In this document: one piece after another, positions 1-7,296 of the stretch
Layout: the number at the start of each line of letters is the position of its first letter
Position numbering within the stretch: position 1 is the stretch's first letter
NCBI GenBank assembly: GCA_021834865.1
Contig: JAKBRD010000018.1
Location: 1 to 15,303 of the forward strand
DNA: 15,303 bases
Direction: 5' to 3'
DNA from: Microcaldota archaeon
GTDB lineage: Archaea; Micrarchaeota; Micrarchaeia; Micrarchaeales; Micrarchaeaceae
The notes under the pieces: generated by a model
The model's database searches: none
What the model was told of the DNA's origin: nothing
Seen by the model: the letters and a program-made list of their open reading frames with translations, nothing else
Made by a program: the position numbers and the translations under genes

Positions 1-8
1 GTGCATAG

Positions 9-17
9 TTAAATATT
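9..17 (+). promoter_or_regulatory. Probable TATA box of rfcS
   Basis: The AT-rich element TTAAATATT fits an archaeal TATA box. Its centre near 13 predicts transcription starting around 38-40, which gives a very short leader before the ATG at 57 and excludes the ATG at 36. Confidence 0.5.
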
Positions 18-56
18 TTTACCCGAAAATAGTCAATGCTAATGCTGATGATTATC

Positions 57-1022
57 ATGCCGAATCTTGATTTGCCTTGGACGGAAAAATACAGGCCCAA
101 AAGCCTTGAGGAAGTCATAGGCCAGAAGCCGATAGTTGAAAGGCTTAAGTCCTTCATAAAGGGAAGCAACTTCCCAAACATGATATTTGCCGGAAGCGCA
201 GGAATAGGGAAGACCACATGCGCCATTGCGCTTGCCCGAGACCTTTACGGGACTGATCTTGAAGGTGCCTTCAAAGAGCTGAACGCAAGCGATGCGAGGG
301 GAATAGACGTAATAAGGGGAGAAGTAAAGAACTTCGCAAGGACCGTATCCATTGCCAGCGTGCCTGTAAAAATCATATTTTTGGATGAAGCCGACTCGCT
401 TACCGCCGATGCGCAGCATGCGCTCAGGCGCACGATGGAGAAGTATTCATCCGAAACAAGATTCATACTCAGCGCCAACTACGCCAGCAAGATAATAGAG
501 CCCATACAGAGCAGGTGCGTAGTTTTCAGGTTCAAGCAGCTCACTTCGGCAGACATGCGCAAATATGTAGAAAGGATAGCGAAGGAGGAAGGGCTTGAGA
601 TGGATGACAAAGCGATTGAGGCGCTTATTTATGTTGGAGACGGAGACATGAGGAAGCTTACCAACGTCCTGCAGAGCGCCGCGATGTTCTCAAAGAAGAT
701 AACCGAATCGGAAGTCTACAACGTAGCTTCAAGGGCAAGGCCTACGGAAATAATATCTATGCTCAAATACAGCGTCGAAGGCAACTTCGAGAAGGCAAGG
801 GAGGAGCTTGACACGCTGATGCTGAAGCACGGGCTTGGCGCAGAAGACATACTGACCCAGTGCTACAGGGAAATACAGTCGATGAATATAGATGAAAGGG
901 CCAAGCTCAAGACGATAAGTTACATAGGCGAATGCAACTTCAGGGTAGTTGAAGGAGCGAATGAGCGCATACAATTAGAAGCGTTCCTTGCAAACCTGTC
1001 TCTAATAGCCAAGGGCCAGTAG
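57..1022 (+). CDS. rfcS: Replication factor C small subunit (clamp loader ATPase)
   Basis: The AAA+ small subunit of the archaeal clamp loader works with RfcL to open PCNA and load it at primer-template junctions. The 321-residue product has the N-terminal RFC box WTEKYRPKSL (residues 8-17), Walker A GSAGIGKT (46-53), Walker B FLDEAD (108-113), the SRC arginine-finger motif (152-154) and a sensor-2-like GDMRKLTN with R199. The helical collar domain follows, and the length is normal for the family. In-frame ATGs lie at 36, 42, 48 and 57. The last is chosen because MPNLDLPWTEKYRP matches the usual family start and because the TATA-like box at 9-17 predicts transcription beginning near 39, after the first ATG. 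Walker A is unusual in having S-A where P-P is typical, but the catalytic G-K-T is intact. It ends 13 bases before a convergent gene. rfcL is also in this window, about 5 kb away rather than adjacent. Confidence 0.96.
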   Translation: MPNLDLPWTEKYRPKSLEEVIGQKPIVERLKSFIKGSNFPNMIFAGSAGIGKTTCAIALARDLYGTDLEGAFKELNASDARGIDVIRGEVKNFARTVSIASVPVKIIFLDEADSLTADAQHALRRTMEKYSSETRFILSANYASKIIEPIQSRCVVFRFKQLTSADMRKYVERIAKEEGLEMDDKAIEALIYVGDGDMRKLTNVLQSAAMFSKKITESEVYNVASRARPTEIISMLKYSVEGNFEKAREELDTLMLKHGLGAEDILTQCYREIQSMNIDERAKLKTISYIGECNFRVVEGANERIQLEAFLANLSLIAKGQ

Positions 1023-1035
1023 GCATTTTGGAAAT

Positions 1036-1752
1036 TCAGGAAGCCGGTGCAGATGCTGACTGCTGCTCTGCATTCTGCTTTTCGAAAATCAGCTCTAATG
1101 TTCCGGCATAGTCGAATTCAGGGGCCTTTATGTAAAAGCTCGCTACGAAGCTGCTCTTGTTGTCTATAGTGAAGGGCAGCTTGGGCTCAGATCCGACGAA
1201 TTCGAAGGGCTTGTTAACTGAAACGCCCTTCACGGTGTCATTGTAAGTCAGTATCCTGTACATCTGCATAGATATCTCGAAATTGGATCCCTTCTCTAAG
1301 CTCTTGACCTCTCCGTGCTCGTTTACCTTGACCCTTTTTTCGCCGTTCACTGCGATTATGTCTGGCAGCTCAACGTGCACCATTTCTACAGGCTTTGGCA
1401 CCATTTTGAGCACCAGCGGGCCGCTGTAGTTGTACTCAGGAGCACTTACCTTGATGTTGAATTCTATAGATTCTCCGGATTTTATCGAGGCCGGAAGTTG
1501 CGGCTCTACGCTCACTAGCTTGAACGGGCTTCTTACCTCTATCCCCTGCACGATTTCCGTAGTATCGGACTTCTTTAGGAATGAGAGGCTTTCGTAGTTC
1601 TTGTTTGTGAATGGAATCTTGAGATCGAATTCGCGCTCGGATATCTTCCTTCCGGGAAGCCCGTGCATCGAGTTCTTCCAGTATATGCTTATTCCGGTTA
1701 TGTCGCCGCTGTAGTTCGATTTCTTCTTTAGGAAATTGAGGCTTATCTTCAT
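1036..1752 (-). CDS. Unrecognised beta-rich protein with two tandem repeats
   Basis: I do not recognise this 238-residue protein. It has no signal peptide or membrane segment, so it is probably cytoplasmic. It consists of two copies of a roughly 100-residue unit. The clearest match is between residues 70-117 (beginning GIEVRSPFKLVSVEPQLP) and 176-223 (beginning GVSVNKPFEFVGSEPKLP), with about 18 of 48 positions identical by eye, 106 residues apart. Both halves also share an APE-[YF]-x-Y-x-G strand. The pattern of alternating hydrophobic residues suggests an immunoglobulin- or beta-sandwich-like fold, which is inference. The C-terminus is a short Q/S/A-rich tail. The start is an ATG with a GGAGTG Shine-Dalgarno site (plus-strand 1758-1763) five bases upstream. 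It faces rfcS tail to tail with a 13-base gap and has its own promoter, separate from the histone gene upstream. Confidence 0.85.
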   Translation of the reverse strand: MKISLNFLKKKSNYSGDITGISIYWKNSMHGLPGRKISEREFDLKIPFTNKNYESLSFLKKSDTTEIVQGIEVRSPFKLVSVEPQLPASIKSGESIEFNIKVSAPEYNYSGPLVLKMVPKPVEMVHVELPDIIAVNGEKRVKVNEHGEVKSLEKGSNFEISMQMYRILTYNDTVKGVSVNKPFEFVGSEPKLPFTIDNKSSFVASFYIKAPEFDYAGTLELIFEKQNAEQQSASAPAS

Positions 1753-1786
1753 TCGAACACTCCAAGCAGGCTATGCGGCGTTTAAA

Positions 1787-1794
1787 GTTAAATA
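1787..1794 (-). promoter_or_regulatory. Probable TATA box of the two-repeat protein gene
   Basis: On the minus strand this reads TATTTAAC. Its spacing predicts transcription starting near 1765, immediately upstream of the GGAGTG Shine-Dalgarno site at 1758-1763. An overlapping alternative, CTTTAAAC, lies at 1780-1787 but would start transcription inside the Shine-Dalgarno site. Confidence 0.4.
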
Positions 1795-1836
1795 GTGTTT
1801 TGACAAGTTCTTTTACGGGATTACAGCATTTTCGGC

Positions 1837-2160
1837 TTATTGTGTCCTGACGCGCGTGAGTATTATCCTGTTCTTGGACCTTTTGCGCGCGATTGGCCTT
1901 TTGCGCATTCCGTGCAGATAAACGACTTTTGAGACCGAAGCGGAACGCTTGGGCTGCACAAGTGCAAGGTCGCTGCATTTTATAACGTTTTTACGCCCGG
2001 CGTAATTGGCGTAGAAAGAGGCTTCGCCAACCAATTCGTTGACCGTCTGTTCGAGCTCCTGTTCGAGAGTTATTACTGCTTTCTCGTTTATCTTCTCGGC
2101 GCCTGCTTCTTTGAGGAACTGCTCTATGTCATATAAGCTGAAACTCCTTTGTTTTACCAA
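1837..2160 (-). CDS. Archaeal histone-fold protein with basic C-terminal tail
   Basis: This is a small DNA-binding chromatin protein of 107 residues. Residues 8-68 match the archaeal histone fold (known from HMfA/HMfB): helix 1 leads into FLKEAGAEKINEKA, then ITLEQELEQTV in helix 2, the conserved AGRK loop (54-57), and IKCSDLALV at the start of helix 3. A single extra residue sits in the AGRK-to-IK loop relative to HMfB as I recall it. Most archaeal histones end here, but this one continues for about 37 residues with 13 Lys or Arg. The start is a TTG (2158-2160), five bases after a GAGGGTG Shine-Dalgarno site. An upstream in-frame TTG at 2184 would add eight residues but has no Shine-Dalgarno site. 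It could instead be a specialised histone-fold transcription factor of the CBF/NF-Y or TAF type. The fold call is firm; the role is inferred. Confidence 0.87.
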   Translation of the reverse strand: MVKQRSFSLYDIEQFLKEAGAEKINEKAVITLEQELEQTVNELVGEASFYANYAGRKNVIKCSDLALVQPKRSASVSKVVYLHGMRKRPIARKRSKNRIILTRVRTQ

Positions 2161-2201
2161 TCCAACACCCTCAAAATAAGCCAAGACAAGTTGGCAAATA
2201 G

Positions 2202-2209
2202 TTATTAAA
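2202..2209 (-). promoter_or_regulatory. Probable TATA box of the histone-fold gene
   Basis: The minus strand reads TTTAATAA, predicting transcription starting near 2180. That leaves a 20-base leader containing the GAGGGTG site before the TTG at 2160. A second candidate (minus-strand CCATTTAAAA, 2217-2226) would start transcription near 2196 and could serve the TTG at 2184. Confidence 0.4.
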
Positions 2210-2266
2210 ACTAAGGTTTTTAAATGGAAGCAAATTCGTGCTAATAGCGGCAGTATAGGTATTTCG

Positions 2267-3193
2267 TCATGCGAGCAGCGAGCCTATTACGCCATACGCT
2301 ATCGCTATTGTGATGTTGTCGTCAAGCTTGTTGCCAAGACTTTCGAAAATGGCGAGGAGCAGGGCTATAGGTATGCCTATGTACCCTACAAGCAGAAGGC
2401 CGAATACCGATCCGAGGATGAAGTAGGAGAGCGTACCTGCATAGCTCTTTTTCCTGTTGTATGGGAGCTTTGCACTCCTGCCGAACCTGAGCCCGAATAT
2501 GGTTGCAATGGGATCGCAGAAGAGCAGTACCGCTATCCCGAAGAGCGCAACCTTGAAGTTGGGGTACAGCGACAGAAGTATCGTAAAGCCTATTGCCAGG
2601 AATATCGCACCTCTGCCATAGAATACGCCGTTCTTTTCGAGGTTGCGCAGAACGGACAGGTGCTTTGACTTGGAATTTGCGGAAAACGCTATGCCGAATA
2701 TGCCAAGAAGCACCAAATAGAAAGAGAGGTAGAATCCCGAAATACTCATCAATCCCAGAACTGCGACAAGCACTATACCCATAAGTATCTGCAAGTAATC
2801 CCTGCGCAGTTCTATGGCAACGTCCTGCTTCTGCGCTTTTGGCTTCTTTGATTCTATTCCGGAAGAAGCTACTCCATAGAGGGCGCCAATGCCAAACGCC
2901 ATTGTGGCATAAGTAGTAGCTATGCCATAATGCACGCATATAAGGAATAGCACAGCTATGATGCCCAGAGCAATATAGAAGATCGCAAACCTCTTTACAG
3001 CATAGGCATACATTAAGCAGAACGATAGCAGCAGCATCGCTGTCAGCGATGCAGAGAGGTACGACATTCCGTACTTTATAAGCGAAAGTGCAATGAACGC
3101 CAGTATCCCGATTATTGAAATGTGCCTGTGCGTGTAGTATTCAGTAAGGAAAACAGCAGCCAGAATGATTATTGATATAAGGTAATAGTACAA
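2267..3193 (-). CDS. Polyprenol (dolichol) kinase-like integral membrane protein
   Basis: This 308-residue polytopic membrane protein probably belongs to the CTP-dependent polyprenol/dolichol/phytol kinase family, which shares its fold with phosphatidate cytidylyltransferases. The N-terminal 110 residues are almost continuous hydrophobic segments. A charged cytoplasmic loop follows at 112-132, then the C-terminal catalytic-type region. Family signatures are CDPIATIFGLRFG (226-238, with D227 in place of the usual G-D context), KKSYAGT (248-254) and E284 followed by LDDNIT (290-295). The start is a TTG at 3191-3193 with GGTG five bases upstream on the minus strand, and the first membrane helix begins at once. 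The expected reaction is CTP-driven phosphorylation of polyprenol to polyprenyl phosphate. Same-strand neighbours are a DUF2070 protein and a cis-prenyltransferase, which fits a lipid-carrier pathway. Substrate is uncertain: phytol or geranylgeraniol kinase is possible. Confidence 0.75.
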   Translation of the reverse strand: MYYYLISIIILAAVFLTEYYTHRHISIIGILAFIALSLIKYGMSYLSASLTAMLLLSFCLMYAYAVKRFAIFYIALGIIAVLFLICVHYGIATTYATMAFGIGALYGVASSGIESKKPKAQKQDVAIELRRDYLQILMGIVLVAVLGLMSISGFYLSFYLVLLGIFGIAFSANSKSKHLSVLRNLEKNGVFYGRGAIFLAIGFTILLSLYPNFKVALFGIAVLLFCDPIATIFGLRFGRSAKLPYNRKKSYAGTLSYFILGSVFGLLLVGYIGIPIALLLAIFESLGNKLDDNITIAIAYGVIGSLLA

Positions 3194-3255
3194 TCAAGCA
3201 CCGCACGTGTCTCCCGCACATGCATTAGGGAGCGTTTATTCTATATTGTCTGGCT

Positions 3256-5109
3256 TTATATTAATGTTATTATCCACGCAGCAACGAAGAATCCGGCAGC
3301 TATTATCGCAGGTATCAGTATCTTTGCCGTGGCTATCATGGAATCCATTGCCGTCAGCATCTTCTCTCTCTGGTTTATCCCCCATATATAGAAGTTCTTC
3401 ATCGTCTCAGAGTACCAGAATAGGCTGGCCGGTTTCATGTTTGACATTGCAGAAGTTACCATTTTGTCAAGCTCGGAGCTCATCCGGGAATAGCTTGAAG
3501 TGCTGCCTAGAACGTTGCTGGCTGTCTGCCTGAGCGAATTGACATAATGCGTATCCGTAGTGTAAAGCTCGAAATCGACGTTGAATTTTTTCGACAGGTG
3601 AGCCAGTATCCTTTCCCTGAACTTCGGGTTCATGTTGTTGGCGTTGAACTCTATTATTCCGAAGTCCCTGCCGCCTATGCGGAACACTATAGCGTTAGAA
3701 TTTCCTGGAGCAAGGTCCTTGGGGTTGCCGAGCTTCTCGCAGATGTTTGCCGATGCGGAACCAACCTCCAATGTTTTTGACGAAGATATTTTTGATAATC
3801 CCTTTATAGCTTCCAGGTAATCCTTGAGCACCTTGGAATCGAATTTGACTGCTGCGAGTTCATCGGCTGGCGCAGTTTCATATCTGGAGTTGTGGGCATC
3901 GACAACCGTTATGTTCTTGGCAAATCCGGAAAGCGCATGCTTTATTATTACTGAAGCTTCCGGAGTTATGTCTTCCGTAACGCGAGGAGCCCTAGTTAGC
4001 GTGGCGATTGCAGAATCGCCGAATTTTATGAGCTTGACCATAGCACCGCTTGATTCCCCATAATAGTATGAATATTCCTGATCCCCAGTGCCCTGCCTGA
4101 AATGCTTCATCGTGTTGTCTATAGTGCGCCTGAGCTGTGAGAACTGGTCGCTGGATATGGCGTTGTAGTCCTCGTTTATCGATGAATGCAGGACCACGCC
4201 GTTGGCCTTGTAGCGCAAATTTATGTGGCGCTCTATGAGATAGGGAAAATTGCTGCTGCCCAGGGTGCCAACAGGGCCGAAATGTATGTTTGGCACGGTT
4301 ATGACGAATATGGGCTTTCCAGATTTTCCAGTACATACTATCGAGTCTACGCCTATGTCGGCCTTTTCGCCGAAGGGCTTCTTGACTTTCCTGTTCGGGA
4401 CAGCGATGTTTATGCTGAAGAGCCAGTTCTGTATCATCTGCGAGAACGTGTCTATGCCGCTGAATCCGAGGCTTTTCTTTATCGGGGAGTCTATGAAATA
4501 TATTATTGTATAGCTTATCAGAAGGAATACGAATATTGCTGCGTATAGCTTTATCAGCATGACGCCGATCGGAAGCGTTACGCCGAAAAATATCACGCTG
4601 GCCGGGAGGAAGAATATCAGGTTTATTGTGGGCTGCAGCAGCGAGAACATTGAAGCGTTCTTGGACCTGTTCATTATAAGCTTGTTGACGAAAATCCACC
4701 ATGCAAATATGCTGGCATCTCCGACTATTATGGCAGCGAGCGCCAGGGCGTATGAATGGAATATATAGAATACAGCGCCGGAGAATATCAGGAATATACC
4801 GTAGGTAAGCTCCGCGAGGAGGGAAACGAATATTATGTATTTTACGCGTATGTAGCTGCGAATGGCCTTGAACAGCATTATGTTTATGGTGGTTGGGACT
4901 ATTATGGCAAGTATGCCTCCTATCGCACCGCTTATTAGGGCGTAGGCAAAGCCAGAAAGAGGATCGGAGATGTGTGCTATATAAGCAGTTATTGGGCCTA
5001 CGACAAGCCCGAGCAGCACGAGCATCGCGTAGAGGCTGGCAGAGCTCGGAAGGTTCTTGGCGAACATGCTAACATGGCTCAGGGCACCTGTGTAACTTTT
5101 ATCTGCCAT
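3256..5109 (-). CDS. DUF2070 family archaeal membrane protein
   Basis: This 617-residue protein has about six N-terminal membrane helices (roughly residues 25-206), a soluble domain of about 360 residues, and a final membrane helix near the C-terminus. This matches the archaeal DUF2070 family, whose function is not established. The soluble domain shows an IHFGPVGTLGSSNFP motif with H276, a second histidine at H308 (VVLHSSINED), a DAHN motif (D404, H406) and a DTH motif (D519, H521). These paired His/Asp residues suggest a metal-binding hydrolase site, which is inference. The start at 5109 is preferred over the ATG at 5151 because the TATA-like TTAAAAAA at 5158-5165 predicts transcription starting near 5136. 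The Shine-Dalgarno site is weak. It lies between genes for a cis-prenyltransferase and a polyprenol-kinase-like protein. Confidence 0.82.
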   Translation of the reverse strand: MADKSYTGALSHVSMFAKNLPSSASLYAMLVLLGLVVGPITAYIAHISDPLSGFAYALISGAIGGILAIIVPTTINIMLFKAIRSYIRVKYIIFVSLLAELTYGIFLIFSGAVFYIFHSYALALAAIIVGDASIFAWWIFVNKLIMNRSKNASMFSLLQPTINLIFFLPASVIFFGVTLPIGVMLIKLYAAIFVFLLISYTIIYFIDSPIKKSLGFSGIDTFSQMIQNWLFSINIAVPNRKVKKPFGEKADIGVDSIVCTGKSGKPIFVITVPNIHFGPVGTLGSSNFPYLIERHINLRYKANGVVLHSSINEDYNAISSDQFSQLRRTIDNTMKHFRQGTGDQEYSYYYGESSGAMVKLIKFGDSAIATLTRAPRVTEDITPEASVIIKHALSGFAKNITVVDAHNSRYETAPADELAAVKFDSKVLKDYLEAIKGLSKISSSKTLEVGSASANICEKLGNPKDLAPGNSNAIVFRIGGRDFGIIEFNANNMNPKFRERILAHLSKKFNVDFELYTTDTHYVNSLRQTASNVLGSTSSYSRMSSELDKMVTSAMSNMKPASLFWYSETMKNFYIWGINQREKMLTAMDSMIATAKILIPAIIAAGFFVAAWIITLI

Positions 5110-5157
5110 AAAATGCACTTTATGCTTGATGCGTTGTGCGGGCGCTTGCATGCCCGC

Positions 5158-5165
5158 TTAAAAAA
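5158..5165 (-). promoter_or_regulatory. Possible TATA box of the DUF2070 gene
   Basis: The minus strand reads TTTTTTAA. Its position predicts transcription starting near 5136, giving a leader of about 27 bases to the ATG at 5109 and placing the ATG at 5151 outside the transcript. Confidence 0.35.
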
Positions 5166-5213
5166 TGCAGCAAATAGCTTATTAAGCCGTTTTGTAGCTT
5201 CGCTTCTTTATAG

Positions 5214-5921
5214 CTACTTCCCGTACCTTCTCTTGCGCCTTGAGAATTCGCTTATTGCTGCACTCAGGTCTGCCTTGCCGAAGTCAGGCCAGTACTTATT
5301 GCTAAAATAAAGCTCCGAATAAGACGACTGCCACGGAAGAAGCCCCGATAGCCTTTCCTCCCCCGAAGTCCTTATTATCAGGTCCGGATCCGATATCTTG
5401 GCTGTCCTGAGGTTCTTTTTCAGCGAGTCCTCGCTTATGGAGCGTGGAGCCGCACCTGAAGCCAGAAGCTTCTTCGCAGCGTAGAGTATGTCGTCATGCC
5501 CCCCGTATGCCAGAAGCACGTTTATGTAGAACTTGTCATACTTGGCAGTACGCTTTTCGACGCTTGAGAGCGCCTTGTTTACCGCTTTCGGTATAAGCTT
5601 CCTGTTGCCTATTATTTTTAAGTGTGCCTGTGTGTCGTCCAGCATCTTCAGTATCTCCTTGTCATAAGCCGCGCGCACGTAGAGCTTGTAGAGTATGCTT
5701 AGCTCCTGGCTCGTCCTTTTCTGTATATTTTCTGTGGACAATGCCCAGACGGTCAGGCTCTTCGAGCCGAAACTTTTCAGCCACAGCGAGAATTTTACGA
5801 ACTTCTTTATCCCGTAGTTGTAGCCGTTAAAGAGATTCATCTTGTTGGTCTTAGCCCATCTCCTGTTGCCATCGGGAATCAATGCTACGTTTGCGGGGAT
5901 TATGAGCTCTCTGTTAGACAT
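5214..5921 (-). CDS. uppS: Cis-prenyltransferase (polyprenyl diphosphate synthase)
   Basis: This enzyme of the UPP/dehydrodolichyl diphosphate synthase family condenses isopentenyl diphosphate onto an allylic primer to make long-chain polyprenyl diphosphate, the precursor of the glycan lipid carrier. The 235-residue length is typical. Signatures are IPDGNRRWA, with catalytic Asp D17 (residues 15-23), ALSTEN (60-65), and the C-terminal substrate region DLIIRTSGEERLSG (180-193), followed by WQSSYSELYF with E203. R184 and R190 correspond to the conserved pyrophosphate-binding arginines. The ATG at 5919-5921 follows an AGGTG Shine-Dalgarno site (plus-strand 5927-5931) by five bases. The gene is divergent from rfcL and is first in a same-strand run with DUF2070 and the polyprenol-kinase-like gene, though each gap is large enough for separate promoters. 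Product chain length cannot be read from the sequence. Confidence 0.93.
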   Translation of the reverse strand: MSNRELIIPANVALIPDGNRRWAKTNKMNLFNGYNYGIKKFVKFSLWLKSFGSKSLTVWALSTENIQKRTSQELSILYKLYVRAAYDKEILKMLDDTQAHLKIIGNRKLIPKAVNKALSSVEKRTAKYDKFYINVLLAYGGHDDILYAAKKLLASGAAPRSISEDSLKKNLRTAKISDPDLIIRTSGEERLSGLLPWQSSYSELYFSNKYWPDFGKADLSAAISEFSRRKRRYGK

Positions 5922-5966
5922 TACTGCACCTAGTTAACGCCACTTCAAATACCTTTTATTGTTATC

Positions 5967-5976
5967 AATTTAAATT
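5967..5976 (-). promoter_or_regulatory. Probable TATA box of uppS
   Basis: The palindromic AATTTAAATT predicts transcription starting near 5946 on the minus strand, giving a leader of about 25 bases with the AGGTG site. The 160-base gap between uppS and rfcL (5922-6081) otherwise holds only AT-rich promoter-like sequence; I see no RNA gene in it. Confidence 0.45.
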
Positions 5977-6020
5977 CTTTACTAAAATCTTTGCAGGGAC
6001 AAGCATGCCGAACCGTTTCA

Positions 6021-6028
6021 ATTATAAA
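6021..6028 (+). promoter_or_regulatory. Probable TATA box of rfcL
   Basis: ATTATAAA predicts transcription starting near 6050, leaving about 32 bases of leader before the TTG at 6082. The AT-rich stretch at 6041-6054 is an alternative. Confidence 0.4.
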
Positions 6029-6081
6029 CTATTACAACATAATAATATAATAAACAAGCACGGCTTGCTGTGGTGCATTTT

Positions 6082-7296
6082 TTGATCAGGGATATGCTTT
6101 TTTATGAGCCCGAAAATCTCGACTCGATAAAGGGAAACGAGAATGCCATAGCAGAGCTTAGGCGCTTCGCGCTTTCTTACAAGATGGGCAGGCGCGAGAA
6201 ACCCCTGCTAGTCTACGGGCCCACAGGCACTGGCAAGAGCTCCGCCATAAGGCTGCTGGCCAGGGAGAACGGCTGGAATGTTGTAGAGCTGACAGCCAGC
6301 GATTACAGGGACAAGAGTGCTATAAGCGGAACGCTTGCCGCGGCTTCGCAGTCCAGGGGGCTCTTCGGAGGCAGGAACCTTATAATGCTCGACGAGATAG
6401 ACGAGCTGAGCCCAAGGTTCGACAAGGGAGCGAGCACTGCAATAAGCGAGCTCATAAGCAGCTCCAAGAATCCGATAATAATGATTGCGAACGACATGTG
6501 GGACCAGAAGATAACGTTCCTTAGGGGCGCAACAACGCCGGTTGAGTTCAAAAAGCCAAAGCAGTTCGTAGTTGAGGGGATACTTGCAAGCGTAGCTTCC
6601 GAAGCCGGAATAAAGGCAAACAAAGATGTTATAACGGCAATAGCCAGGCGCTCCAACGGAGACGTCAGGAGTGCAATAGGCGACCTTCTTATACTCGGCG
6701 ACGCTCCCGACGAGGCACTGGATTACATAGGGCTAAGAGATAGGAAAGGCTACATATTCGAGACCCTTGACAGGATATTTCTTTCCAACACTATAGCAGC
6801 ACCTCTTCGTGCGATAACAAATGCCGAGGATGCAGGCGACATGCTCATAAAATGGATAGACCAGAACATACCGAAAAGGTATTCTTACATTTCTGACATA
6901 GCGACAGCATATGAGAACCTGGCCGAGGCCAGCATATATTATACAAGGGCGATAAGAGCACAGTATTACACTTATTGGAGGTACATGAACGTCATGATGT
7001 CCAGCGGCGTAGCTCTGTCGAAGAACGTTTATCCCAGGGTTGCTGCACGCTACGAATTCCCAAAGGCCATAAAAGAGCTGAGCGCCACGAAGGGCGAAAG
7101 GTCCATAAGCAACGAAATCGCAAAAAGGCTGCAGAGGCAGATACACGAAAGCCTCTCGAAAATAAAAGAGCATTACATACCGCTCATTGCCGCGATGGTG
7201 AAGAATTCAGAAGAAGAGGAAATCAGCGATTTCCTTGAAAGCAAGTACGGGCTTGAGCAGAAGCAGATAGATTTCCTTAAAGCCATGAAGGTTTAA
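6082..7296 (+). CDS. rfcL: Replication factor C large subunit (clamp loader ATPase)
   Basis: This is the large AAA+ subunit of the archaeal clamp loader, partner of RfcS in loading PCNA. The 404-residue product has Walker A GPTGTGKS (46-53), Walker B LIMLDEID (100-107) and a C-terminal helical region. The N-terminal box is degenerate: LFYEPENLDSIKGNE stands where most RFC proteins have a W-x-x-K-Y-x-P motif. The C-terminus (LEQKQIDFLKAMKV) has no clear PCNA-interacting peptide, although many archaeal RfcL proteins end in one. The start is called at TTG 6082 because GGTG at 6072-6075 lies six bases upstream. GTG at 6070 or 6073, or ATG at 6094, are alternatives. The TAA stop overlaps the stop of the convergent DHH gene by four bases. 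Identification as RfcL is firm; the exact start is not. Confidence 0.9.
   Translation: MIRDMLFYEPENLDSIKGNENAIAELRRFALSYKMGRREKPLLVYGPTGTGKSSAIRLLARENGWNVVELTASDYRDKSAISGTLAAASQSRGLFGGRNLIMLDEIDELSPRFDKGASTAISELISSSKNPIIMIANDMWDQKITFLRGATTPVEFKKPKQFVVEGILASVASEAGIKANKDVITAIARRSNGDVRSAIGDLLILGDAPDEALDYIGLRDRKGYIFETLDRIFLSNTIAAPLRAITNAEDAGDMLIKWIDQNIPKRYSYISDIATAYENLAEASIYYTRAIRAQYYTYWRYMNVMMSSGVALSKNVYPRVAARYEFPKAIKELSATKGERSISNEIAKRLQRQIHESLSKIKEHYIPLIAAMVKNSEEEEISDFLESKYGLEQKQIDFLKAMKV

Noticed and set aside
36..56. Extra N-terminal residues of RfcS from ATG 36
   Set aside because: The TATA box at 9-17 predicts transcription starting near 39, and the added MLMLMII has no counterpart in the family.
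1436..1978. 180-codon minus-strand frame spanning the end of the histone gene and the two-repeat gene
   Set aside because: It crosses a clear promoter and Shine-Dalgarno site for the two-repeat gene and its translation is basic, low-complexity shadow sequence.
2322..2939. 205-codon minus-strand frame inside the polyprenol-kinase-like gene
   Set aside because: Same-strand out-of-frame reading with no ribosome site and no sensible domain; the overlapping frame has the kinase motifs.
3211..3232. CTCCC...GGGAG inverted repeat upstream of the polyprenol-kinase-like gene
   Set aside because: Only five-base arms with a 12-base spacer and no T-tract; likely chance.
3992..4702. 236-codon open frame on the minus strand inside the DUF2070 gene
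   Set aside because: It is an R/H/Q-rich frame-shifted reading of the DUF2070 gene, whose own frame encodes recognisable membrane helices and motifs.
5922..6081. Possible RNA gene in the uppS-rfcL gap
   Set aside because: The gap is AT-rich with promoter-like elements for both divergent genes; no tRNA T-loop motif or stable paired structure is visible.
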